In this document: in pieces, positions 1 to 15,100 of the stretch
How positions within the stretch are numbered: position 1 is the first letter of the stretch
Layout of the letters: each line of letters opens with the position of its first letter
NCBI GenBank assembly: GCA_022393335.1
Contig: JAJEKB010021795.1
Location: 165,468 to 229,467 of the forward strand
Source of the DNA: Macrotrachela quadricornifera
Lineage: Eukaryota; Rotifera; Eurotatoria; Philodinida; Philodinidae
Reading direction: 5' to 3'
Length of the DNA stretch: 64,000 bases
Translations under genes and position numbers: made by a program
The notes under the pieces: model-generated
Databases searched by the model: none
What the model saw: only the letters and a program-made list of their open reading frames with translations
Told to the model about the DNA's origin: nothing

Positions 1-23
1 TTATTTTAGAATGTTGAAAAATA

Positions 24-29
24 TTTATT
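24..29 (-). terminator. poly(A) signal of the PLAT gene
   Basis: TTTATT on the plus strand reads AATAAA on the minus strand, about 120 bases past the stop codon of the multi-PLAT gene. It is the nearest canonical signal. The 3' UTR would be short, as is usual in compact invertebrate genomes. Confidence 0.5.
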
Positions 30-147
30 GAAAAGAAGAAAAAAAAGAAGCACGTTTAGTCAAGCAATAAAAATTGATACACACTTTCTAAATATTCAAT
101 CTCTACTCTTACAACTAAGAAAAGAAAAAAAAAAGGGCAAATAGTTT

Positions 148-3100
148 TTATGCATTTTCTGGAAATAATTCTCGTTTAAGTTGATGATCATCACGTTTTT
201 TTGCAAGCCATCGATTACATGGAAATACAACTGTTTGATTTGTATACATATTAGTTACTTCAACTTTATTAAGAAACCAATCAGATGAAAATAAACCTTT
301 ATTATCATGTTCAATATGTAATTTAATTAGTTGACCTTATTTTATAAATAAAATTATTTTTATAGAAAAATAAATATTTGTTTCGGTTTTAATATTACCT
401 AAATCTAAACATTGAATCATAAATTGATCCACTTGACCACGTTCAAATAAATTTCGTCCTTTTTGTTTTAATTGTTGTAAAGCTGAATCTCCCAATGTTC
501 CATAAAGTATAATTGATACATTAGCATCTGTTCCAGCACCTGATACATTACCTGTATGAACAACGATTTTATAATTAATCATATGACGTTGACCTTGTTG
601 TTGTTGTTGTTGTTGTGGAATAGGAAGATTTTGTCTGTTATTAACACAATGAAATACATCTCCTTGATTATTAAGAGGAATCCATTGATCTACTGGAAAT
701 TCATATCTAATTTAAGAATAGTCGAATAATTTATTTAATTAATAATTAAATAATAAAATCTAACCTAAAACCAGTGGATAGATCATTTATAATAACATAT
801 GAAACATGCCACATAGCTTTATGACCTTCATAATTTTTAAGAGGTAAATCCTGTCGTTCTTCATGACCTAATACAATATTACGTATTTCTCCAAGTGATT
901 CACTTTCAAATGTAAATGTATTCATTTGTCCTCTACAAATTTTTATTTTAAAATAAAATAAAATATTTTTTTATCTTCGTTACCGTTGTAGAATTTTATT
1001 TTGTATTGTATTTCTTAATGAAATTTTTTTCGATCTTGTTTTATTTCCTTCAATAACAATCCATCCATGTTGTGTTGTACCAGCATTTTGTTTATCTGTC
1101 GTAACAATTTTAATTTCATATGAAGTTTTTCCACGTGGTGTTGATGAACCACTTTGATCATAATTAAAATTATCTTTTTTACATTTAAGTTCACGTACAA
1201 TTTGTTTATCATCTTCACTTTTTGCTAACCAACGATTACATGGAAATAAATATGTTTTTGTTGTATGATCTTTAAGCATTCGACGAATTTCAACACGATC
1301 TAAATGCCATCCTGGACCTAATTTTAAATAAAAAAGATTAAATTAAATAAAATAATTTATTTGTTTCTCAATACCAAAACCCTTATTATCATGTCCAATA
1401 CGAATTTTTTCAATAATATCTCCAACATCTTCAAGTTCATATATAAAAGTATCAATTGAACCTGATTGAAATTTTCCTTTTCTATCCGTTTTATTACATA
1501 ACATAAATTGACCTGTTGTTTTTCCAATACCAAATATTTCAATAAAAACATTTGCATCTGTTCCTGCAGTAATTGTTTTTGATGTATAAACTTTTATTTC
1601 ATATGGAACATCTTAAAAAAACAAATATATTTCAATAATAAGATTTTTTTTTTCTTTACGTGGTTTATAAACTTCAGTTGCTGCAGAACTTGGAAACAAT
1701 TCCACTTCAAAATGATTATCTTTATTTAACCATTTTCCACATGGAAATATCCATGTATGACCTAATTTAGGTACATCAATTTCAACACGTTCTAATAACC
1801 AATCAGACCCAAGACCAGAACGATCATGACCAATTCTTTTGAGTAAATTAAATATTTTATTATTTTAATTGGAAAATATTTTAAGTAATGACACTACTAT
1901 ATAGACAATTCAATACAATTCTTCTATAGATATACTTATGATTATAGTTCAAACGATCTTCTATTTATCTCGAATTAAAGTTTCGTGTTTCAAGAAAAAA
2001 CATGGAATTGACAGTCGAATTAGAACTGATTTCTTAGAACCAAAATCGGATTATTATAATTGATAATCGGACTGAAATCGATTTATTGGAATCAAGAAGA
2101 GCATGGACAATCAGTTTTCTAAAACTTTTATGAATCAGAATTGAAACCAGAATCGTTTTTCAAGATCATTATTACATACAATCCTACTTTTTTTTCTTTC
2201 TGCTCACTTATTATGCATATGTACTTGTTCTTTTCATTTCCGGTCATCTGTTTCCAAAATTTTTTCGCATGTTTTTGTTAACCCAGAGCAATGGTTTCGG
2301 CCGCCGAGTTCGGCCAGAACCAATAGGAACCACAGTTATTTTTTGCTAATTCCAGCATATTTCCACCTGGAACTGCTTCGAACAAATATGAAAAATGGAA
2401 GCAGTATTCCGGACCGAAAAGCATCGTACCAGATCCTTACGATTCCGAATAAATCCACTAACAAGAATCTGCCCCGAAAAACGATGGATACAGATCGTAA
2501 ATACTTAGGAAAAGAATCGTATCTTATGAAAACCTATCCGAGAAGCAAGCGTATCACGACGGATTACTATCGAAAATGGTCTAACTTAAGCCATCTTCTC
2601 CATCCGTCCACCAGTCCCACAAATGAATCAAATAGGAATTTATTAGAACTCACAGAATCCATTAAGAACGTCATCGGAAGCCGTAAAGCAAAATCACATA
2701 GGGATTCTTTCGGATGATAAATACGATCGTATCCGAGTGTCGAGATTAAATACTAATTTGTTCAATACTAATGAGGTATATGAAAAGCAAAGAGTGACCT
2801 TCTAATCTTGATATCAGATATCGAGCTCACTTTTTCAGGTCTTCCCAGGTGAAAGAATACGCCATCGTAAACGGCCTTAAACTGTAAAAAACGACGAAAA
2901 ACGGTCACTTTGAGGCCATCGTTTACGGTGAATCGTAAAACGGCTTGACAACGACGAAACACTACAGTCGTTTCCGTCTCATCTGAAACGACAGCCGTAA
3001 GGGCTATCCTTTTTCACCGTTATCAAGCCGTAATCTGTCAGCTCATTTTACGGGCCGTTTTTTTCGCTAAATAACGGTGATCATTTTTCGTCCTATTTTC

Positions 3101-6100
3101 ATCGTTTTACGAGCTCACGTAAAACGGCCCGTAACGATGTCGTTTTTTGCCGTTTTACACCGTTTACGACGCCGTTTTCTTTCACATCGGTAATCTGTTG
3201 CCTTTTGTCAAAAAAATATTTTTTTGGTCTATATATATATATGAGCGGTAACTTGTTTTAAATAAAATGATTATTTTTTTATTTAGGCTGATTCAATACC
3301 AATATAAATGGTAAGTGTTTTTAAATAAAATGATTATTTTTTTTTATTTAGGCTGGTCTAATACCATCATAGATGGTAAGTTATCTTAAACAAAATAATT
3401 ATATTTTTACTTAGAATTGCAATTTTATCCCCAAAACTGACGATTAGTCACCGATGTTTGCCCGATTTTGATGGCATGGGCACCACAGTAGAGAATTTTA
3501 AATACGATAGTATGCTGTGATCGGACATCGTCGGATTTCGTCTTATACAATCATGTATGAGCATCGTATTGCTGGTCCTGAATAGTTATGATAGAGCCGA
3601 CGAAATGAAAGCTACTACTACTACCTGATGTAAAACGTCAAAAAGACGGCGCGTTTTAGGCATGAAACGGCTGAAAACGGCATCGATACGGTTCATAGTT
3701 ATTCATCGGAAACGACCTGAAACGGCGCCGTTTCCGTTCCGGCGAAACTACATATACAAATCTGGGTTAACGGATTACGATGTTAAACAGCGAAAAACGA
3801 CATCCGTTCATGGCCGTTTCATACCTCATACAGCGCCGGAAACGGCGCTCGGAATCATCGACCTGGGTTGTTTGAATAACTTACTTGCGAGGTGTTTAAC
3901 TAGAAAATGACTATGTGATTTAATTGACATCCCTATGTATATGTCTGTGACTATCCACGCATATTAAATCCGATTGTTAGATCATATCAGAAATTGAGCA
4001 GGATCCTACCGTAGGATTCGTCAATGATTACTACACGTGTATTTTCATCCTTCAGAAAAGTAAGCTCCAAACAGCGTAAACTCCATATCTGTAGTTCACT
4101 GACGTTCTCATGTATTATCAAGTACTATTTGAAATTATGGTGCTGCCATTCTTATAACAGAACAATTGTGTTCTTTTTTTGAGAATTTTGTTCTGTATTG
4201 GGAATGACACTTCCGATTTCAGGAGAAATTTCTTGTATTAAATTATTAACTTTTTTTGGTCAGCTCTATAATTTCAAATATCATTATGTTAAATATAGAT
4301 GCGTAAATGAGCTACAAATTTGGAGTTTATGTGTGGTGCCCACTCTTTTTGACCGATTCTCATCGGATTTTGTCGGCTAGTCGAATCCAATCGCGGATTC
4401 ATAAACCTGAGAATGAGTATGATGAGCAATGATTGATTTTGAACTCAAGAAGTGAGAGGTATTAAGTCGGACATGGTGAGAGAAATCTTATGGAGAAAAT
4501 TTGTAGGGAATCGAAGCTGCATTTTCATTATTTTTACTATCCGAAAACGCGATTCCAGCAAATTTTTGGAATCATCAAGCTCTATCCTTTTGAGGACGGT
4601 GAAACATATCTTGTTTCACTTATTTTTCAATAGAGAAAAATATGTCTAGTTCACATTTAGCTCATAAATAACCGTATTTTTCATCTTATACTTTTCTTTT
4701 CTTATATAGTCTTTTCAAATATCTTTTGTCCTTGTTGATTAGCTACAGTAAACTTATAATATCTCTTTTCTTCTAATCATATTTTTGAAGAATGTTCTCA
4801 TTCTCTATTGAGTATATATATATATATTCTTCTTCTCATCGATAAATTTACGTCAATTGTTGCATTTCTGAAACATATAGTTTTTCTTTCGAAATTGAAT
4901 TTTTTATTTCTTTATAATGTTTTTACAATCAAAACTAAATAAATGGAATTCTATGGAAATAATAAAGTTAATGACAAGTCTTGTCACTTATCTGCAGCAA
5001 TGACATTAGTGAGAATGGCTTCAATTTTGACGAACTAGTCAACAACTTAGATGAGCTTGAACTTTCTAATGATGATTTGGATGCATATGAAGAGGTATTG
5101 GATGCAATTTAAATCATGAATAATGGCTTCATCTCAATTTCTCTTCAAGAGCGAACTCCAATTTTACCGTTTAAAACTTTTTTTTTAATGAAGATAACTA
5201 GAAAGGTGATATGAGCAAATAAGATTTTGAATCTTTTTTCAAGTTGATTATTTTAATGAGCATGAGTAAGTTGCTAAATATGAAACTTTATTGGAGTAAA
5301 GATATGTTATTCTATATTACATTTATCTCTTTCATCATGTCAACTCAGGTCGAACGATACAGTCCAAATACGTTATGTTTACGGCTACCCTACGACACAT
5401 AAACGGACCGTATATGGGTAGCCGTATCGATTGACCCGGGAAGAGAACGCTTCCTTTAAATTTTTATAATTTACATTTAGTTGATAATTCATTAGAATTA
5501 AAATGGAGAATCTAAAAACTATAATAAAATGTGCAAAGTTATGAATTTTATTGGAATTTTACGAACGAATTTCCAGAAAAATTACAACTTTGTTCACTAC
5601 AAAAAAGATTTCATCCTCGTAGGGTTAATCTTGATTGTCCTAGTTGAATAGAATTTTCCCATAGATACTTTTTTTTGATGATCAAAACAATTTGATCATG
5701 AATTTCAAAAGAAGAAAAAGAACTTACAAGATCTGCATTACGTCTTCATTTATGTTTCTTTATTTAGAAATTTTATCAAATCTTATAAGATCCAATTCGA
5801 TCCATTGGTTAGTTCTTCTACGTTTCTTGTTATACGAATCTTGTAAGATCTTTCGTTGGTATTATATTATCTGATTCCTATGAACACATGGATCTTCAAG
5901 GTCTATCATATTGCATTAACCATAGGCCATCAAAGGTTATTATATGAGAGCACTTGTAGGTTCTCAAGGGCTATTATAGAGGGCGGTGGGGCTATTGCCC
6001 TGTTCCTTCAAGAAAATATTTTCCATTTTTTCTCAGCAAAAACGAGAAAAAAAACGAATCGATACTATCTCGAATGAGTGTTGAGAAATGGCTTTTGCCT

Positions 6101-9100
6101 ATGACTACTCCCTCCTCCTTCCGAAATCTTGGATTCGTCATTAGTACGCATGGATCCTCGAGGGACGTCCTGAATTATGTAAAGCAATAAAAAGATAAGA
6201 CTAGATGGGCCAGAAAAGTAAGTGTGATTTAAAAATCTTAGGTTGTAAGGCTTCAATCTCTATAGATTAGTAATGTCATTACTTATCAAATGTCCCACAT
6301 TTATGATTCATACTTAATCCGTTTTGGTTCATCAATATCCATAGCCTCTATTTCAAATAAATCTTCATGTCCTTGTTCAAATGGATCTTTATTTGTTTTA
6401 GATTTTGTTAATGGAACTTTGCCTATTATTAAAACAAAAATAATTTATTTTATTGAATAAAAATAAAAACAGACAAAAAACCTGTATCATTATGTTCTCC
6501 AAATATAATAATATAAACTTTTGAATTTGTTCCAGCTCCAAATTGCTTTCCAGTAACAACATTTATTCTATAGGTTGTAGCTAATACTATAAAGACAAGA
6601 AAAAACACACAAATAGTTCAAATATAAAACTGTTATAAATATTTTCAATGATTATTATGACTATAATTAAAAATGATTTAGAAGTGAGATAATACTGAAA
6701 ATGATATTTATCTTTAGTATAAATAAAATGTTACCTTTCATGTCTAAATCATAATCAAATGATGATTCCGATTGAGTTTCATTTATAGGTGTTAATGGAA
6801 CATTATTATTTTCAAAAATAGGAATTTCTCGTGATATAAGTCCATCATCTTTATCAGTAGATAACCATTTTTGACATATAAAATAATGTCTATTAAATAA
6901 TAATAAAAATTTATTATTAATTATATTATCATTATATACGTTATATTAGTTTGAGGATCAACAATTTCAATTCGATCAAGATACCATGCTGAACCAATCT
7001 AAGAAAATAAAGAAAATTAATTAACTGGTTTTTTTTTCGAAATAAATCCTAATTAACCACAAGGAGACTAACAAATTTCTAAGTTCTCTTATTTTGTTTA
7101 TTTAAAAAAAAAATCTTTTTTTTTAAGATTTAGAACGATAGAGTATGTCTATCGAAATTAGCATCTGTGAATATTGTCAATTCATGTATATAAATTGTTC
7201 ATTAGCTAAAATTTGTTTCACATGATCGAAATTCTTCGTAAAGAATCTTACATTTTCATATTCTAAATCTTAGTTTTTTTTTAAAGAATATTTTTTTTGA
7301 ATTAAACAATTTAAAAATACTTATTTTATTATTAAATATTTCTATTTATTTTGTTAGATTTAGTTTTTTTTTGTTAATATAAAAAAAATTCTTACTCCAG
7401 AATTATCATGTCGAATTTTAATTTTTCTTAATTTTCCCAAAGGCACACATTTTACTTCAAAAATATCTTCCTAAGATAAATTAATAAAATAATGAAATAA
7501 AATCTATGTAAAACAAACTTGTTTTCGTTCAAATTTATTTTTATTTGTTTTTGATTGATTTAATTCTCTTTCACCTATATTTAAAAAAAGCTAGTTAGTT
7601 TAATAAATAAAATACAATAAATCTAACCTGTATCTCCTTCTTCACCATAAATTGTTAAATAAACATTTGCATCTGTTCCTGCTCCTGATTTATCACCTGT
7701 AAATACATGTGCAATATATATTATTTCTAAAACAAAAAAAAAACATATTAATTATATTTAATATAAATAATAATTAAATATTCTAATTACGATGTTGATT
7801 ATTCAATGTATGTCCAGCTTGATCAGTTGGTAATAATTCTCTAACTGTTTGTTTATCTCCTTTACTTTTATCAAACCATTCTTGACAAATAAACCAATAT
7901 TCATCAATATTATTTTTTCCTGTTGGAATTTGTTCATTTAAATATCGTTGAATATGTACCTATTTTAGATATTATCAAATATAGAAAAATCTCTCCAATC
8001 GTCGAATTAATTTAATCAAAACTCAAAATCTGTCAATACTTTGATAATTTTCTAAATAATCTGACGTTCTGTATTATTCTCTAAAACTAGTTTTCTGTTA
8101 TAAGTCAATTCGCAGAGTACTATAATACAATATTATAATGAAAAAAAACATACCGTAATCTAATTTAAAATAGAGTAAAATATTAGGAGAATTTCTATGT
8201 TAGAAATCAACTCTTAGAATCACGCCTAATCGAGCGCGTATTTTTACCAGATATAGGTACATATGTGTTCTACTTACTGTAATAGCACCAACTCATTAAA
8301 CCTTTTCTAGGTTGTTTTTTAAAGGATACCCAAAAATCCCAAGTCTACTTGAAGAAAAACTAATGTAATATTTGGAATCAGATTGTCGATCTGCCACAGG
8401 TCATATATAAAAATGATCGTTTTTGTGAAAGTTAGTTTTTCGTGGAAAAGCTGTGTCGCACAATCCCTGACGAGATTAAAGATGTGAAACACGATGTACC
8501 TATTTTTCCTAATTATTTCAAAGCCGTGTTTGATGCACATTCAGATATACTTCACCATTATTCCTTAATTTGCAGTATCGAACTTCAACAATGAAAATAC
8601 TTCAAAGATATATTAACTAGACTTAATTTATACATAACCTCTGATAGTCATTGAAGACGCATGTCACTATACGTGACGGGCTCCAAACTGCATTTCTCAT
8701 GCTGTATAATAACCTCAAAAGACCATCTATTTCGATTTGTGACAGATTATAATATTGCATCTGTCACAATCTGTGACAAGGGTCTTACTAAGGATGTCTA
8801 CTACATCTGTGGGGAGAGGAGTGAATGTAAATTTCTACCCATTAACACTTCAGCACTCCCTTTCAAATTGTGTTTCATAAAAGGACTGATTAGAGGTTTT
8901 GACAAAAAAAATTCAGTTTTAGGCATGAATATTATATTTTGAAAAAAGTCAAGGTAATATTTGAAATCAGCGGTATCAAGTTACATCGAATGATATTCAG
9001 TTGAATATATTTTTAAAAAAGATTTTTTTCCATAAACGAGACCGAAATCTCCGATCCTTAGTTCTTTTCAAATACAACTTTTCTTAGAAAATCGTTTATT

Positions 9101-12100
9101 TACTTAAAACCGATTGCCCGACTGGTATATTGTCACTTGTAGTTAGATGAAAATTCTTGCTAAGAAAAAAAATCGCATACTCGCTCACTTATGCCAAAGC
9201 TTCCCACTGTATTTCGTAGACTTGGCTCAAAAAATAATAGATAGATACGATTCGATTTAATTTATATTTTGAAAAACCCTTATTATTCGTATTTTTGTCA
9301 AAATCACACATATTGGATATAAAAATTTTTTTTTATGTTAATCATCATTTATTCGTAGTATAATAATAAGAAATAAAAGGCGATATTCTTACTTTTTCAA
9401 GATACCATGCTGCAGCAAAATGTTCTGAATGATGACCAATTCGAATTTTTTTTATTTGTCCAACATCAGGAGCTTCAATTGTAAATTTATCAACCTTAAA
9501 TAAAATAAATAAATAAAAATAATTTAATTTTTATTTAAAATAAAACAAATTAATTAAACCATATTTCTTTCAAAATTATCTTTTTCATCTCTAAGAATAA
9601 TTTCTTCTGTTTTTCCTTTAACACCATAGATTTGAATAAATACATTTGCATCTGTTCCAGCACCAAGTTTATCACCTGTATATACTGTTATTACATATGG
9701 AATACCTTAAACAAATAATATATATTATATTTTATTTATTAATTAAATTATATTTTATATACCGTTGATCTTTTTCTTTAAATCACCTGGAACTAATTCA
9801 AGTTCAATTTTTCCATCACCTTCTTTTTTATCTAACCAACGATAACATGGAAACCTATTAATATATACTTATTTCATTATATTTTATTAAAAATGATCGT
9901 TTAAAATCAGTTTCAAATAAAAAGATTTTCTTTTATCAATTTTCGTTTTTTCTTCAAAAATGTTGTTTTAATAGATATATTTAGATGTTAAAATAAATAC
10001 TTTATTTACTTATATACTTCCCGACGCACGGGTATATCAATTTCTATCCAATCCAAAAACCATCCAGCCCCAAGATTTTTTCCATTATGTCCAATAATAA
10101 TATGTCCAATCTATTTAAATATTTAAAAAAAAAAACTAATAATTTTTTAATAAAATAAAACTCGAAAAAAAATAAACTTTTCCAATATCTTCAAGATCAA
10201 ATGTAAATTGATCAATTGCATTTCGTTCAAATTTATTTGATGTATTAATAGATTTCGATAATTGAATTTTATCTGTTGTAAATTTTTCACCAAATAATTG
10301 TAAATAAACATCAGCATCAGTACCAGCTCCAAAAACATCACCAGTTTTTATTTTAATATCATATTTTAGTTTTTCGACATGTTCTGTTACAGCACTTGGT
10401 AGTAATGTTCGAACTATTTCTCCATCATCTTCATCAACAGCAAGCCATCTAAATATTGATTTATTTAATTTAATTATTTTAAAAAAAGTTTTTTCAAACC
10501 TATTGCAAATAAATGTAATTGATTGAGAAAGATCATCACCTGGTCGAATAATAACTTTATCTAAAAACCATCCAGCACCCATTTCTATAATTAAAAGTTA
10601 AATAAATAAATTTATTTTATTTATTTTATTATAAAACAAACTTGTTCCATCATGACCAATTTGAATTTTTTTTATTTGATTTAATGAAACAGCTTCAATA
10701 ATAAAACTATCAACCTAAAAAAGAAACTAATATTAAATAAATAAATATAATAATTAACAAACTAAACTTTATTTTTTTCAAATTTATCTTTATTTTTTAA
10801 TGAATGTTCTAATAAACGTTCTAAAATAAAATAATTAATTAAATATATTATTAAAAAAATTTAAATCTAACTTCCAGTATCTCCATATTCTCCATAAATT
10901 TTAATAAAAACATTTGCATCAGTTCCAGCTCCCATTTTATTTCCAGTATAAACATCAATCATATATTTAACAATAGGTAATGGTCTTAATATTCCTGGTC
11001 CTTGTGCTGGTAATTCTCTTACTATTTGTTTATCATCTTCAGTTATTGATAACCATCTTCCACAAGGAAATTTATATAATGCATTTGTTGTAAGATTTTG
11101 CATTTCAATCTAAAGAAAAATTTCATTAAAAAAACAAAAAAGAAATATTAAAAATTTTTTATTTTTATTAAATACTCTATCAAGATGCCATGATGCCGAT
11201 GTACTTTTTTCATCAAGACGAACACGTAATTTAAATGGTGTTCCAACATCTATTATTCCAACTTGAAATTGATCACATTGACCAAATTTTAATGCATCGG
11301 AATTTTTTTCTAATTTTATATTTGATGATTTTCCCATATTTCCATAAAGTACAAGAATTACTGGAGCACTTGTACTTGCTCCTCTTATATCACTTGTATA
11401 TATCCATATGTACCATGGAATAGCTATATTTATTAATAAAAATCAATAAAAAAAAATTTTATGTTATTTAGTTACCTGGTGGACGAATTTCACGTAATGA
11501 TAAATCTTCTCTTAATCGACGTTCAATACGTTTATCACCTTCATCCTGAGCTAACCAATTATTACATGGAAATGTTTGTCTAACACCTGTTGTTGAACAT
11601 TCAACAATAACCTAAAATATTAATTAGATTATCTATAGAGTTATACCTATTAGTATTCATTTTTGAAAAATCAAAGACACATATGATGATATCACTTTCA
11701 GCTCAAGAGAGTAGTGTCACATATCCAGGATTTTGGAGATGCTGTATCTCCCTCAAGAGACGCCACATTCACATCCGGAAGATGCAGTCATTTGGCATCG
11801 GAGATGTCAGATATTTCCTAGAGATGCGCATCCCTCACATCCCCACCCGCATCTCCTGCGAGAAATACGACATCTCCAAAATCCTGGATATGTGACACTA
11901 CTGGCCCTCATATAATGCGCCCCAAACAACATCAAATTTTGTTTTTATAAAAGTCGAAAAACAGAGAGAGAGAGAGAGAGAAAGAGAAGAGAAACCGTTA
12001 TTTGGACCGTGTTTTTTCCCACTCCTGCAGAATACAAGAGGAAAACTAAGAAAGAAATCAATAATGAGTATCAAAGATATTCTCTTAACTGTACTGAGAG

Positions 12101-15100
12101 ACTTAATTAGGAAAGTAGTTATGTTGGTTCGCAGGGTAATAGTGTGGATCTATAGTCAAAGAATTCAGTGGATCGCCTTTATTTGCGTTATTTGAACATA
12201 AAAGCCTTTTCATTTGTGAATCTTATTTTAAAACAAAAAAAATTATTTAAATTGAATTTAAAATAGAGTAGAAAACAAAAGATCTTGAACTCCAAAACCG
12301 ATTTGAAAACAGTACAAAGGCATAAAGTTCGATTACAAGCGCATTTTCATCAGATGCTCCAACACATATATCCTACTTATGCATGAGATGCCTAATTCGA
12401 GTTCGAATATAAATGGCAACTGAACAGCTTAATATAACTTCGAAAATAAATGAAAAGAATACAGAAACTTTGGCTAAATACCCAAAAAGCCAAACTTTTT
12501 TATAATTATAATTTATAATTTATAATTCCAGATACGCATCGCTGGATGAAGGTGCCACGGAGGGCGCAGCGCTGCATGAGAGTGCCACGGAAACACAGAC
12601 ACAAGGCGTCTCTGAGGGTGAGGATGCCACGGTAACACAGACACAAGGCGTCTCTGAGGGTGAGGGTGCGACGGTAACACAGACACAAGGCGTCACTGAG
12701 GGTGAGGGTGCCACGGAAAGACAGACACAAGGCGTCTCTCTCGTTGCGGGTGCCATGGAAAGACAGACACAAGGCGTCTCTCTCGATGTGGGTGCCACGG
12801 AAACACAGACACAAGGCGTCTGTCTCGATGTGGGTGCCACGGAGGGCACAGCGCTGCATGAGGGTGCCACGGAAACACAGACACAAGGTGTCTCTCTCGA
12901 TGTAGTAATCACGGAAGGCGCATACCTACATGTGGATGGCTGGAAAGGGGCTTGTTGCTCTTGGTTTGTCAATTGTATGCTTCGAAACGTTTTTGATTTT
13001 ACCATTTTTACTTATATTACCTGGGTGGCTGGTTTGACAGATAAATGAAGGGCTGGAAAACTTTCTCTCACGTCTCTTGCTGAGTGTGTATAAGTGTGCT
13101 AATTGGAATTAGAAGGTAATGTTTTTGTTTCTCTACATTTTTAGAAATGTGGAAAAATAAGAGAAAATAAAATTTATAATTTCCAGCCGTTAATGCAGAG
13201 AAGATGTATTTTTCTGTTGAAGGCTAGTGTGTAGAATTTCTTTGGAAAATTAGATTTTATTGGAAACTAGAATGACAAAGGTAGCGTATAACTTACTATG
13301 ATTTTGAGAGTAGATAATAGTTTTGTAATATGTTTTGAAGTGCGGAGTAATTGAAAATAAGAAAAATTCCGTTTTTCGCTTAGCGAGCAATGAAAGTATA
13401 ATAAAATAGTTGATATGTGTGCGTCATGGCAGAAAATTCACGCCAGTCAGTGAATTACTATCTTCAGCAGATGTATGCGCAATAGCAGTTTAGCTGTTGA
13501 ACTTGATCTTAATATCAGCGTCACGACCTACACGCATCAACGTCCCTCCGCAGTTACGATTCGTGTACGTCTCTCTGTACACTGCTATGCAAAGCTTTCT
13601 TCGGCAGGGTATTTTTCACATTCAAAGAGACAAAATCCAAAGTGTGAGTTCAATTGAACAATTGATGAAAGTAGAAAAATTTAGTTACATATTTCCAGTT
13701 TCAATTTCCGTTTCTCGATGCCCGATTCAATCGGCAATATAACTAGAAGAAGTCATATCGCAGAGTGATACCTGAGGATAGCTGAAAGCCGAAGCCAATC
13801 ATCATAGTCTACGTTCCATCGTCATTTGTGACTTTCACGAAATTTGAGCAGGAGGGAAACCCTGCACACGCGGTGGTCGCTGACGAGCATTTGACGAAAT
13901 CTACATGAAAGCTAAAGCTTGCTCCTGTTAACGATCCTTCTGAGAGTACGTCGAAATAAGGTGTGATGCGAATACCCACATGTGGCTTCACACCAGTCAA
14001 TAGGGTCATGATATCATACAGTAATCTGAGAGCACTCCGAATTGCGGACCGCCTAAGTATACTACAGAAGCTTGCGAAGTCGTAAAACTATGAGACAAAA
14101 CTAACGGGCAAAATTTGAAATCCGGAAGAATGGTCTTTGATTCTGTACGTGGCACTATCGAAACCGGTTACGTAATTAGTAGTACAATAAGGTTTTGCAT
14201 TTCTTATGTTTTGGCTATCTCTGGTTTGGCTCCTTATTGTTTTCTAATCTTTATATTTCATGTTCCCTAGACTGAAAGGCATGACATGCTATATTCCTAT
14301 TTCCTGGAAATTCAAATGAAATAGTTACAATACAAATTTCCTGAAAATTCAACTAAATAGTTCTAACATAAATGTCTTCAACATAAAATTCACTGGATTA
14401 GTAAACGACTTCGTCTATTATTAATATCTCATATATACATACATATACGACGATAGAGTGAAATTTCTGTAGTTTCCCTTGGGTTGAGTGAAAATTTATT
14501 TCAATAGGTATACATCTATAATATTTGACACGACAATTCCACTATTCAACAATTCACACATAATCAATCCCTGATAATTATAGTAATATGGACGCATAAC
14601 AAGCCGAAAACATATACGTCCACGCAGAAGATCAGAGAGGTGATACTCCTTCAAATTATCAATTATAATTTATAAACTATAATTATAACAACTTTGGCTT
14701 TTTGGCTACCTCAGAGTAATACCTCTACAAATTATAAATTATAATTATAAAAACTTTGGCTTTTTGACTACATCAGGGTAATACCTCTATATATTATAAA
14801 TTATAAATTATAAATTATAATTATAAAAACTTTGGCTTTTTCGCTACTTTAGGGTAACACCCCTTCAAATTATAATTTATAATTTATCAATTATAAATTA
14901 TAATTATAAGATTTCATTTATATTCGAACTCGAATTAGGCAGCTACTCTACTTATGATAGTAAAGCAAATTCATGAAACCTTTTCTAAATTATTTTACAA
15001 AATGCCTGAAGATCCGAGGTCGTTATTAGCGTCCATGGGTGTTACTTCATGACGCCAACTTATATTCTATATATACACATACATACTTTTCCTATTTTTT

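Larger units (their letters stand above)
1836..6313 (-). other. 4.5-kb intron of the PLAT gene, filled with repeats
   Basis: Donor GTATGA at 6313 follows exon codons E-P-K-R-I. The acceptor before 1835 resumes with K-I-G-H-D, completing the PLAT motif in phase, so the intron is real although 4478 bases long. It contains an arm of a foldback family near 2397-2415, a foldback at 2849-3185, a 66-bp splice-like tandem repeat at 3245-3412, a CG-richer AAACGG-rich stretch at 3600-3870, a small hairpin at 5348-5420 and a possible acidic ORF fragment at 4999-5112. The remainder (3870-4990, 5430-6300) is AT-rich with nothing recognised. Confidence 0.85.
12384..14938. mobile_element. 2.5-kb foldback element with internal tandem arrays
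   Basis: GCCTAATTCGAGTTCGAATA at the left (from about 12389) is repeated exactly in inverse near 14911-14935, with weaker similarity outward (CTTATG...). Immediately inside both ends are TTATAATTATAATTTATAAT-type tracts linked to the motif ACTTTGGCTTTTTGGCTA or its complement. The interior holds a 42-bp minisatellite (12545-12905), a GC-richer ORF-bearing stretch (13440-14010) and a four-unit array (14650-14905). No transposase was recognised, so it is probably non-autonomous. The target duplication is not resolved. Confidence 0.6.

Noticed and set aside
12506..13048. Overlapping ORFs of 60-160 residues on both strands
   Set aside because: A 42-bp period (multiple of three) keeps several frames open at once; no splice sites, start context or family motif supports any of them.
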